Of a DNA stretch of 64,000 nucleotides, positions 22,801 through 33,119 are shown piece after piece. The translations under genes and the position numbers were made by a program. Position 1 is the stretch's first letter; every line of letters starts with the position of its first letter. Under the pieces are notes generated by a model. It did no database searches. It worked only from the letters and a program-made list of their open reading frames with translations, and was not told the DNA's origin. Where the stretch lies: the NCBI RefSeq assembly GCF_030272615.1, contig NC_081414.1:664154938-664218937 (forward strand). Reading direction: 5' to 3'. The stretch is from Cryptomeria japonica. Lineage: Eukaryota; Streptophyta; Pinopsida; Cupressales; Cupressaceae.

Positions 22801-24747
22801 GTCTCACTACACATTGAAGGATTCATCAACCAACATAGGATCAAGCAAGTCTTGATCAACAATGGAGCAGGTCTGAATATTTGCACTGTACAATTGGTCA
22901 CAGCTTTGGGATATGCAATTGAATTAGTGGATCCCCGCAAGAAGATCATAATTAAAGCCTATGATGATGTAGAGTATTCATCCAAAGGAGTTGTTGTGCT
23001 ACCAATCCGAGTGGGCCCTATTGTGAAACACATCATCTGTCAGGACCTTCCTCTACCATACAATTTGTTGCTACGAAGACCTTGGATACATGCCATGCAA
23101 GACATTCCATCCACCTACCATCAGTGTATCAAGTTCCCACATAATGGTGTAGAAATCACAATCTTGGGCGATGCAAACCCCTTTGCATATTGTCATAATA
23201 TAAGTCATCAACTAGAGATTACCATTCCCAATAATAGAGAAGCCATCTCATCCACATCATATGTAAGTCCAGCCTCTCTTTTCAATTCAAACACCACTAT
23301 ACCCAAGCAAGAAAAGCTCAAAATGAAAATAGCAGAGGAAGGTCCTGGGGAATATAATCTCAGTCAACTCTTTTGTGTTGGACAAATGCCTACTTCTCCG
23401 AGAACACATGGTAAACCTCAACAATTACTTCAACAAACACAGATCAAGCTAGCATGTGCATTGACACCTTTCATCCTTGGAAATAGTCAAGAAGAAGAAA
23501 CCAAAGATGAAGATGTAGCAGAATGGATATATAAGGATCCTATCACTACCGATATTCCACAAGCTCAACTTCCCATAGATCAATATGGCAAAGGTCTTCT
23601 CATTATGCAAAGAATGGGATATGATGGTCAAAGTGCTTTGGGATATTGTAAACAAGGGCAACATGAGCCGTTGCTGCCAGAATTACAACCCAAAGACAAT
23701 GCAGGCTTAGGCTTTCAAAAGGAGATTTTTCCTAAGCTCAGATTCAAAGGAAAACCCAGCAAACCGCTCTATCAACCCACTATAAAGAGGTCACCTTTGA
23801 TTATAAAATTAGCACCCCAGAACATCACAACTATCTCATTGAAGCTATAGATCCCAGCAAAACCATCCACAACACCAATCATCCCACCAAACAAACCAAC
23901 AACTATATCAGAACCCCTAGCAATATCTACCACATCAGCAATTCTAGCTGAAGCAACAGAGTCAACACTACTGATACTTCCGGTATCAGATTCATTGATC
24001 CCCATAATCCTTACTGCAGCACCGATCATTTCCTCTACAAAGGTACATCAACTGATCACACATGCAGTATTTAACTCAAAAGATATCCTAGTATGGTACA
24101 GTAACCGGTTACTAGAAAGCGACTCAGAGACTGACTCACATGAATGGGAATTTGATTCTATCCAGCTTAATACTTCAGATGAGGAAGACACATCACCACT
24201 TCCACCCCGCAAAGACATCCATGTTTACGGAGAAGCACAGATAAAGACCTCTTGGGTTCCTGAGCTGGAAATATCTTCCACATACCCTACGTCACATCCT
24301 ATGCCTGATTCTGATAGGGAGAGTACCATCAACGATCTTCACCACAATGTCTTAACCCTCACTGACACCTCTAATGAACTCAACCTAATCGATGAAGTAA
24401 TGCCCATTATCCATCCTGAACTCATCGAATGGAACCAACCTAATCCCCCATGTCTTGACCACTTCCAAAACAATGAGGTGATCATTGACTTCTTGAACTT
24501 ACGGGATAACATACCAAGCGAGGATCACAAAGTTGGATTCACCATAGAACTTAATAGCACAGCATACTTTGGGGCAGATGCCAAACCTTTCAGCTACAAA
24601 AATATAACAATAAAACATGGATCTTCCAGTGAAAACCACACTGTGGCACTGTTTGATCCCACAAAAGTAAAAAGAAAGAGTGTATCCAATGGTGAAAACC
24701 TCTCTGAGGCACCTGAGGGTGAAAGGTTTGGCATTCTCCCCCTCTAG
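22801..24747 (+). pseudogene. Protease and G-patch region of the TAT-group element
   Basis: A retropepsin-like segment reads VLINNGAGLNICTVQLV at about 22849-22899. The catalytic position that is Asp in active enzymes is Asn (AAC, 22858-22860), so the protease should be dead. The segment PLPYNLLLRRPWIHAM matches the C-terminal flap region of plant gypsy proteases (usually LGRPWI). A G-patch-like module follows at about 23581-23722 (GKGLLIMQRMGYDGQSALGY, then LLPELQPKDNAGLGF). A stop at 23848-23850 precedes a long Pro/Thr/Asp/Glu-rich linker (23851-24747) in the same frame. The frame then closes at TAG 24745-24747, and RT lies in the next frame. Confidence 0.85.
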
Positions 24748-24754
24748 TACACAA

Positions 24755-26227
24755 TAGGAATGATCAACGATTCTCATCGAGGAAACAAAAGAATACAATG
24801 TGGGGACTCCTGAAACTCCTCACCTCATACATCTGGCATCTCTTTTAACTTCAGAGGAACAACCCAAGTTTGTTGAATTCTTCCAGAAGCGCCAAATCAA
24901 CTTTGCATGGTTATATGCAGACATGCTTGGGCTTGATCCTGACTTAGTCATGCATCACCTCACAGTAGCAGAAGGAGCCAAGCCAGTCAAGCAGAAGCTT
25001 CGTAAGATGCATCCTCAGATTGCAGTCCTAGTCAAAGCAGAACATAAGAAACTTCTAGATGTTGGTTTCATTAGACCTATTGATTATGCAGATTGGATAT
25101 CCAACATTGTTCCTGTTGGCAAACCAAAAGGGGGCATCCGCCTTTGTACTGACTTTCAAGATCTAAACAAGGCATGTCCTAAGGATGACTTCCCCCTGCC
25201 AAATATCAACATCATAGTAGACCTGACAGCAGGACATGACATGCTTTCACTCATGGATGGCTTTTCAGAATACAATCAGATAAAGATCGCACTAGAAGAT
25301 CAACATAAGACATCCTTCACATGCCCATGGGGCACATACTACTGGAATGTGATGCCTTTTGGTCTAAAGAATGCAGGAGCAACCGATCAGTGAGCAATGA
25401 CCATCATCTTCAATGACATGATGCACACTATAATGGAAGATTATGTTGACGACTTGCTAGCAAAATCACTCACAAGAGAAGGTCATCTGAAGATATTAGA
25501 GAAAATCTTTGATAGACTGGAACAATATCATGTTTGACTCAACCCAAAGAAATGTGTCTTTGGAGTAACCTCCGGGAAACTTCTAGGATACATTGTCTCA
25601 AACAAAGGTATTGAGGTCGATCCAGCAAAGGTCAAGGCAATCATGGACATGCCACCTCCAAAGAACATCAGTCAGCTGAGAACACTACAAGGGTGACTTC
25701 AATCCATCTGCAGATTCATTGCACAACTAGCATACAAGTGTCACCCATTTACACACCTATTACATAAGAAAATCCATTTTCAGTGGGATGTTAAATGCCA
25801 ACAAGCATTCCAGATGCTTAATGACTATCTAATCAATACGCCATTACTGATTCCACCAGCTCCAAGCAAGCCTCTCTTGCTCTATATATCAACGACAAGT
25901 ACAACATTGGGTGTCTTACTGGCACGACACAATGAAGCAGGAAAAGAGTGTGTCGTGTACTACATCTCTCGTACACTAGTTGGCTATGAACTAAATTACA
26001 CCCCTATTGAGCGAGCTTGCCTAGCAGTCATCTTGGCAGCTACCAAATTAAGACACTATCTATTAATGCACAAAGTACAACTCATTGCCAAGATCGACCC
26101 ACTCAAGTACTTACTCAACAAAGCTGCATTGACTGGTCGTTTGGCCAAATGGGTGATGATTCTCAGTGAATTTGATATTGAGTATGTAGACCGAAAGGCT
26201 ATCAAAGGACAAGTTATTGCAGATTAG
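24755..26227 (+). pseudogene. Reverse transcriptase and first RNase H of the TAT-group element, broken
   Basis: Frame 2 opens before VGTPETPHLIHLASL and continues through MLGLDPDLVMHHLTVAEGAK, KLLDVGFIRPIDYADWISNI, LCTDFQDLNKACPKDDFPLP, SLMDGFSEYNQIKIA and MPFGLKNAGA. The RT active site YVDD is intact at 25442-25453. LNPKKCVFGV, GKLLGYIVSNKGIEVDPAKV and RFIAQLAYKC follow. The first RNase H covers about 25870-26220 (ELNYTPIERACLAVILAATK, EFDIEYVDRKAIKGQVIAD). Stops include TGA 25391-25393, TGA 25535-25537, TGA near 25694 and TAG 26225-26227, the last a Trp codon changed in the ADWLAD motif. Confidence 0.92.
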
Positions 26228-26651
26228 TTGGCCGATGCACCACTCATAGATAATCATCCTCTCATTTCTAATTTTCCAGATGAGGAGATCTTCATGCTCA
26301 CAACCACACAACCATGGAAACTATACTTTGATGGTTCATACACTAGGCATGGCTTGGGGATAGGCATTTTGTTTATAACACCTCAAGGTGACAATATCCC
26401 GAAGTCATACAGGCTCGCATTTTCATGTACAAACAACATAGCTGAGTATGAGGCCTTGATCACAGGACTTAGGCTAGCCATACAATGGAAGTTACAAGAG
26501 CTACAAGTATATGGAGATTCCCAATTGGTCCTTCGACAAACAACGGATGAGTATTAGACAAAGGATGATAAACTCATGTTGTACAAACAAATGGTGGATA
26601 GGCTAAAAGCATCATTTACTACTATCACCTTTGAATTGAGCAACTAACGAT
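26228..26651 (+). pseudogene. Second RNase H domain of the TAT-group element
   Basis: A complete second RNase H-like domain directly follows the first: WKLYFDGSYTRHGLGIGIL with the first Asp at 26330-26332, then AEYEALITGLRLAI with its Glu, and VYGDSQLVLRQ with its Asp. This fold is known in plants as the second (archaeal-like) RNase H of TAT-group retrotransposons; the acidic residues look intact. The stop at 26555-26557 is a Trp codon of a DEYWTKDD-like motif turned into TAG. The domain then changes frame around 26640-26660 (just after FELSN), so integrase is read in a third frame. Confidence 0.9.
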
Positions 26652-28046
26652 ATGGCTACTATTGCTTCTCTCCTAGATCTTCCAAAAAATTCAACATGCT
26701 ACGAGTTCTTGGTTGAACAGCTTTGGATTCCCGCTTATGATATCCTTAAATCCAAGATGATATGTCACCTTATCAGATCTGAATCCCCATGGTATGGTGA
26801 GTTTTACACCTACCTTCGCGATCACACCCTTCCACCTAACCAATCGAATAAACAACGAAAAACCTTCATCCGCCAAACTGCTCGATATACCATTATTGCT
26901 GAAACCCTATACCGACGCAGTCTTGTTGGTACTCTCCTTCGATGTCTGGAACAAAATGAGATAACAAAGGCCTTGGAAGAGGTACATGAAGGAATTTGTG
27001 GAACGCATGCAAGAGGTCCGTCACTAGCCAAGAAACTCCTGTGCATTGGATACTATTGGCCATCTATGGATAAAGACTCCTACTACTTTGTCAGAAAGTG
27101 AAAGAAATGCCAAGTTCATGGAGACCTGATACATGCGCCAGCACAAGAATTGCAGCCAATCACAACACCATGGCCTTTTTGTCAATGGGGACTTGACCTT
27201 GTGGGTAAAATTCATCCATCTTCATCCAACGGCCATAAATTCATTATTACCGCCACCGAATACTTCACAAAGTGGATCGAAGTTGTTCCACTTACCCAAG
27301 TCACTGGCAAGAAAATCGCCTCATTCATCCTCAATTACATCATCTGTCAGTATGGTGTACCCATGTCCATCATCACAGATAACGGTCTTCCTTTCAATAA
27401 TCAGGATGTCCGTGAACTTTGTGAGAAGTTTCACATACAACACCACTTTTCCACTCCCTATTACCCACAAGGCAATGGTCAAGTTGAAGAATCCAATAAG
27501 AACATATTGAGAATCCTCAAGAAAATAGTCAACGATGCCAATTGTGATTGGCATGTTCAATTAAATCCAACACTATGGGCATATCAAACTAGCATTCGAA
27601 CCCCTACAGGCGCAACTCCTTACTCATTGGTCTATGGTGTAGAAGTTATCTTACCTATTGAGGTTGAGATACCATCACTACGGGTTTCCTTACACAATCT
27701 CATAGATGATGAAGCATACAAAGTATCCCATCTTCAAGACTTAGAGCTACTTGATTATAAAAGACAAGCTGTATACAATCACCTCAAAGCCTATCAACAA
27801 CGCATGAGCAGAAGCTATAATCATCGAGTTCGACCTCATACATTTGAGGTAGGTGATCTTGTTCTTTGAGAAAATCCTCGTAACCAACCAAACAGAGAAC
27901 ATTAGGGAAAGTTTGAATCAAATTGGCTGGATCCCTATGTTATTACTACTATATTTGGGTCCGGGGCATATCAGTTGGCTACTTCAAAATGAGAACCATT
28001 AGCAGATCTGATCAACAGCATGCACCTCAAAAGGTTTTATACATGA
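26652..28046 (+). pseudogene. Integrase of the TAT-group element, broken
   Basis: The zinc-binding region shows H-x-H (HEGICGTHARGPSLAKKLL) and KKCQVHG, but the first Cys of its CxxC pair is now TGA (27099-27101). The DD35E core is intact: Asp 27195-27197 (GLDLVG), Asp 27378-27380 (TDNGLPF) and Glu 27486-27488 (NGQVEES), with 35 residues between the last two. The C-terminal part shows ATPYSLVYGVEVILPIEVEI and FEVGDLVL. A TGA then follows at 27867-27869. A GKFESNWLDPYVI segment and an ADLINSMHLKRFY ending follow near 27907-28044. Confidence 0.92.
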
Positions 28047-30019
28047 GCTACATATAGCATCAGGCTCCCTTACATACCGGCAAAAAAACCAAAAACATTC
28101 AAAAAAATGTCCTGAAGAAAATCCAAAAACATCAGAAAACATCAAAAATCAATCAAATACATGGTGCCACATTATACATACTCATCCGAGAAGATACCAA
28201 GCAAACATTATGCAAATACTCAAAATATGACCACTTATCAATCAGACCAAACAATCAACATCAAACACTCAAAATTATCTTCAACAAGGATGCATCCTTC
28301 CTTACCAAAACAAAGACAAGATGACATTTTCTTTGACAAGAAAATTTTGTTTAAGCTATCAAATACTTGGTCAATTTGTGGGTTATTTATATCAGGATCT
28401 TACAGCATTGTTTGTATATCTTCTTCTCATTATTCCAATGAAGTTCTGGGCCATGTCCTAATGGTGTCTACGTGGGAAGTTCACTAAGTTACGTGATCAT
28501 AGGAAAAATACAGTCATAGATCACTACGGCTTGCTGACTATAGTGTATACCTCAACCATATGAGCATGAACCATTACCAAGGATCCATATTCTTTATTCT
28601 TTATTCTTAATGTATATACTATTTGTTTGTAGGTACAAATGCTCTTCCTTTAGTTCCTCCTACCTCATCCAAACTAGATAAAGGTTTTATCTCTTATTAC
28701 GGTATGCACTTGTCTTAGGATATGATCAGCCTAAGATCAAGGAGGATGATCCAAGTCATGCATGAAAGGAGATAATCCTTGTCTGTTCCGCAAGCAATAC
28801 TCTGGTCAACTTGACCCATTATATCAAGTTGTTTGTATTAACTTGCTATATCAAAATCCATGTAAGCAATACTCTGGTCGTCTTGAATTATTATGTCAAG
28901 TTGCTTGTATTTTCTTACAACATTTTAGAGCTCAATGATGAAAATAGAGCACTATGGATCATCATTTCATCTCGTCTGTATATATTGCATTTCGTTGCAT
29001 TCCATCCATCCATACATTCATAATAGATGCATATCATGCATACATAGTAATGACAATGGATATCTATTTTACTCATCTTCTTCCATAGGACTCGGTCCTA
29101 GGTCCTCCATATCTTCTATCTAACATTGAATCCACCCCTTCACCCTCCCTATCTTGGTCATCATCATAATCCCTTCATCATTTCCCATCAACCCAATCAA
29201 GCCACGTTCATTACCATCCATCTCTAAATAGGAGGGATTATGTTTCCTATCCTAAGTCATCCTATAAACCAAGCAAGTTACTCTATCTGCACAGGTACAT
29301 CAACTCACACACCTAGACTATCAACATATACTCTAATCAAGTATCTTTGGGTCTTAACAGGTAATCAATCATGGAAATCCTAGACTACATCAGACATTTA
29401 TCATAATGACACAGTCTCAACGGGGCTGCTATGATTCACCACAACCATCCATCCCACGCACACACTATCAATTGATCAACCAATCAAACACAATCATAAC
29501 GGACAATTACATCAATTGTCTAAGTCTCAACGAGTATTTTGCTTCATATACCTTGACTTCATTGGGCAATTACATCAATTGTCTAAGTCACATCAGGTCA
29601 CTTTGATTCACTTACTTAGACTTTATCCTGTCCAAGCAGCCAACTGACATCAACTGTCATGCTTTGACTCGAGTAGGGCAATTAAACCGATTGCACCAGA
29701 TTGTCCAACCAATTTTGATCAATTATATAGCATCAATCCAAACCACACACTAGATCTGCTCTATATCTCGTGCATAACCTTGGGGTACTCGTTGGCTTGT
29801 TGTTTCTCCAATTTCTCCCATTCTTTCACTAGCATTGCTAAAATCTTCTATTCTATCACCCTGCCAATTTTCATTATTTTTCGAGAGATTGCCCGATTTT
29901 TCAAAATAATTCGGCCCATCTCTCGAGGGGGCATACCACCCATTAAATTTACATTTTATGGGGCATTCCTTCACACCTATTTTTCTTTCTTTAAAATGAC
30001 GCGATAAACTGCACCGTCT
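28047..30019 (+). other. 3' non-coding part of the TAT-group element
   Basis: A long region between integrase and the PPT, usual for this group. It contains an imperfect duplication of about 70 bp at 28792-28915 (GCAATACTCTGGTC twice) and two copies of AATTACATCAATTGTCTAAG near 29506 and 29566. A 108-codon open frame at 28161-28487 has no recognisable motif. Confidence 0.7.
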
Positions 30020-30033
30020 CAAAGAGGGGCAAA
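30020..30033 (+). promoter_or_regulatory. Polypurine tract of the TAT-group element
   Basis: CAAAGAGGGGCAAA immediately precedes the LTR start TGTAGTCACATAAATC. Confidence 0.8.
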
Positions 30034-31479
30034 TGTAGTCACATAAATCTGTCCATTTTAATTAGATGAATATTTGCTATTTATTTGATTCAAAACCCAC
30101 TAGCCATCAGTTAATTAAATTAACATTTAATTAATTCATCTTCAAACATTCTCCTATTAATTAAATAAATTATTCAATTTATTTTAATTAATTCATTAAA
30201 CCAAATTCACAAATCAATTAAATGAATAAAACCTATTTATTTAATTAATCCCCTATTCCTCTTTTAAATAAATTTAATAAAACATTTATTTAAATCATTA
30301 TCCCCCCCCACTTGCATTTTCCTACAAATGCAACTTGCACACATTTATTGAAATAAATGAATTTTATTTTAATAAAAATCCTATTTTCCCTCACCCACCA
30401 AACCCACTTGCAAACCTAATCCCCTTCTAGATTGTTCTAATCCCTTCCTAATTAGCCTAAATCCATCCCCTAATTATTGTCACATTCCTAAGCAACTTTA
30501 AGTCACTTCTCAAAGACTCCAAAGTCTTTGAAAAACATTTAATGCTTTGTGCGTTCAACAATTTAACCTCCAAAGTCTTCCATGACCACTAATGGCTCTT
30601 ACATGACCATTAATGGCTCTTACATAACCATTTATGGTTATTTCAACTTTCACTCATGGGTCTCCTCAAGCATTTATTGCTTTGACCATGGTTATCCCTT
30701 TTGCCTTTGCACAAGAGTTTATCCATTGGATAAAAGCTTTATTCTTTGAATAAAGAATTTATTCACTCAACCCAACCTTGACCCTAACCCCCAAGTTGAC
30801 TCCCAAGTCATGTCAAGCATTTAATTCTTATTCCCTCTCCTCTCAACCTATCTCATATTGACACTTGTCATCCTGGGATTGGGTTGAAAGCCCTCACATG
30901 GATCTCAAATCATTCAATCTTGACCCTTGTTGAGATTACTCAATCTCAACCATCCATTGCTCCATTTTACCTATAAATAGAGCTCACATTCCTCATTTTC
31001 AAATCCTCAAGCCTCAAGCATTCTCAAGCATTTAGCATTCTTAGCCATAATCCTGAAAACATGTATGCATTTAATCTATAGTGAATTTTATAGAGAGCAT
31101 TTAGCATAAATCACATATATTGTTATTTTGGTCTAAAAGAAATCATTTTAGCATCTTAGCATCTAATACTAGTTTATTTTACACTTGCATAGCATAAGCT
31201 TGAGATTATCTATAAATCTTGAATCTCCATAAGCATCCATAGTGCAAAAAGTTGCTGAGAGCTACACTATTTTGGAACTTGGAGAGGAGAGGAACAAAGA
31301 AGAAGGAGCTAAGAACATGTTAAGAGGCATTTGGAGATGCCTTCTTATATTTGTTTCATTTGTTAAATATGTTAGCATGATCTTAGTATCTCTTTTGATA
31401 TGTCTGCTTAGGTTAATCTTTAGTTGAATAACACTAACTTTAACCCTTGTTTCTTGTGTTTTTGTGTGTTATAACATCA
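30034..31479 (+). repeat. 3' LTR of the TAT-group element
   Basis: It starts TGTAGTCACATAAATCTGTCC and ends GTTATAACATCA. Both ends are confirmed by alignment with LTR F on the opposite strand (60490-62317). A TATA box CTATAAATAG at 30971-30980 gives a likely transcription start about 30 bases downstream. The left half is an AT-rich maze of TTTAATTAAAT-type units. Short repeated phrases (ACCATTAATGGCTCTTACAT) occur near 30590-30640. Confidence 0.9.
30971..30980 (+). promoter_or_regulatory. TATA box of the TAT-group LTR promoter
   Basis: CTATAAATAG, conserved in LTR F as CTATTTATAG on the plus strand at 60857-60866. Confidence 0.75.
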
Positions 31480-31736
31480 CAGGTTCCAGTCTAACCTTTG
31501 GGTATTTTGCAAAGCATCAATTACTAATACATATAATATTATATAACTAATGATATTAATATATATTGAAAAAATTATATATATCCCGATATAACATTTC
31601 ATATTAAATAAATTATGTTTCCCTCGATCCCTCATATAATCTCCCATTTGGACACTCTTTCCCTCTAGCTACAAGTCTATCTCTCCTTCTATCCCTAAAA
31701 CCTTGTACACTTATTTGTACCCAACTCTCTGCTCCT
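31480..31736. other. AT-rich flank between LTR and CT tract
   Basis: No coding or repeat signal beyond ATATAT-type stretches. Confidence 0.5.
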
Positions 31737-31814
31737 ATGTATCGTACCTCTTTCTCTCTCTGTCTCTCTCACCCTTTACCCTTCTATCCTTTTCTCCCCC
31801 TATCCCTTGCCCAA

Positions 31815-31866
<52 letters not shown>

Positions 31867-32302
31867 ATCCCTCTCTGTCTCACCCTTTACCCTTCTATCC
31901 CTTTCTCCCCCTATCCCTTCCCCAAGCCTTCTCTCTCTCTCTCTCTCTCTAGATCACTTTCCCCTTATCTCCCTATCTCTTCCTTTCCCCTTCTGAACTC
32001 CTCTCTCCCCCCTCTCTTGACCAACCCCTCTCCCCTTCTCTCTCCCTCTCTCTCTCCTCATTCCCTTCTCTCCCTTTCCCCTTCTATACTCCTCTCTCCC
32101 TCATCCCTTTCCCAACCCCTCTACATTTCCCCTTCTCTCCCTCTCTCTTTTCTGATACTTCCATCTCCTCCCCTCTCCCCTTCCTCTAATTACTCTCTCT
32201 CTCTCTCTCTCCTCTTCTCTCTCTCTCTCCCTCTCCCTCTCCTTCTCCCTATCCCTCTCCCTCTCCCTCTCCCTCTCCATCTCCCTCTCTCTCTTCCTAT
32301 CC
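31737..32302. repeat. Polypyrimidine (CT/CCCTT) low-complexity tract
   Basis: About 560 bases of nearly pure C and T on the plus strand, including uninterrupted CT runs at about 31817-31863 and 31930-31950 and CCCTCT units to 32300. A related phrase (TCTCACCCTTTACCCTTCTATCC) occurs twice, at about 31766 and 31878. Ser-Leu-rich open frames through it (up to 183 codons) are composition artefacts. Confidence 0.93.
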
Positions 32303-32532
32303 TAAATAAGGTGTTAGATATCAAAAATTATCCAATATGTGATACCTTTGAGAAATAGCACCAACAAAATTGTTGGCATGCTTATAAAAAGATCAAATAC
32401 CTAATACCTAGGCCACACAAAAAAGGATAGTGGCTCATTTTGAGAATTCCAATGGTCCCTACATTCTTTTTGCAGGCACCAAGAACAAGTTTTTAAATAG
32501 ACAATGACAAAATTTTACTTTTATGAGAATCT

Positions 32533-32940
32533 TTGACACAAATTTGTCATTGTCGACATCTTTGTGGAGATATAAAGGGGAGCAACAGTCATCGAAATCA
32601 AAAACATAAAATAAAATTTTCAAAACACCAAATTGAAGCATATAGGCAAAGAGTTAGAGAAAGTCATAGGAAGAGAAGACAAGGTATGTCAAATATTGGT
32701 GAAGGTGAGGCCTTTGCTTCAGCTGTAAGTGTTATTTCAAGTGAAGAGGAAATTAAAAATGCAAATGTTGAGCATGATATTGAAAATGAAGATGTAGATA
32801 TTGATATTGAAAATATTGAACATGATATTCAAACTGGGAACAAAAATGGTGAAATTCATTCTCAAAATATTCAACATGATATTGAATTTGGAAATGAAAA
32901 TGTGAGAATTGATACTCAAAATGCTCAATGTTCAAATTGA
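32533..32940 (+). pseudogene. N-terminal part of the transposase-like gene remnant, with 18-residue repeats
   Basis: An open frame of 135 codons. It opens with a Cys/His-containing stretch (CHCRHLCGD) and a basic segment (SKHQIEAYRQRVRESHRKRR). It then has three near-tandem acidic units of about 18 residues (54 bases) of the form NxxHDIExxNENVxIDxQ at about 32758-32925. I do not recognise this part on its own. Its link to the downstream domain is inferred from strand, spacing and similar codon use. The true start is uncertain because upstream sequence is also open in places. Confidence 0.45.
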
Positions 32941-33119
32941 ATATGACTCACTTTATATCACCAAATTACATGAGAAATGAAGACCTTTGTTTGGAAGAAA
33001 GACAAATTCCAAATTCAAGACCTTCAAGAACCTCAAAATATTTACTTGAAATTGACGAGAACATTATTGACAATCTTGAAGGCAATAGGTCAACACGAAC
33101 CATTCGATTATGAACTATA

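Larger units (their letters stand above)
20812..31479 (+). mobile_element. Ty3/gypsy element of the TAT (Ogre/Retand-like) group, 5' LTR missing
   Basis: The order is gag, protease, G-patch, RT, RNase H, a second RNase H of a different type, integrase, a long 3' non-coding part, PPT (30020-30033) and 3' LTR (30034-31479). A second RNase H between the first RNase H and integrase is the hallmark of the TAT group in plants. The EEQ-KF...FAW...MLGLDPDLVMHHL lead into RT also fits that group. The element is about 10.7 kb from gag to LTR end. It carries many in-frame stops and at least two frame changes and is inactive. LTR F (60490-62317, opposite strand) belongs to the same family. Confidence 0.92.

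Noticed and set aside
28161-28487. 108-codon frame as an extra TAT-group ORF (as in Ogre ORF1)
   Set aside because: Ogre ORF1 lies upstream of gag; this one is downstream of integrase with no motif.
31703-32358. Open frames of 71-183 codons rich in Ser-Leu-Pro
   Set aside because: They are translations of a CT/CCCTT low-complexity tract and exist in all three frames.
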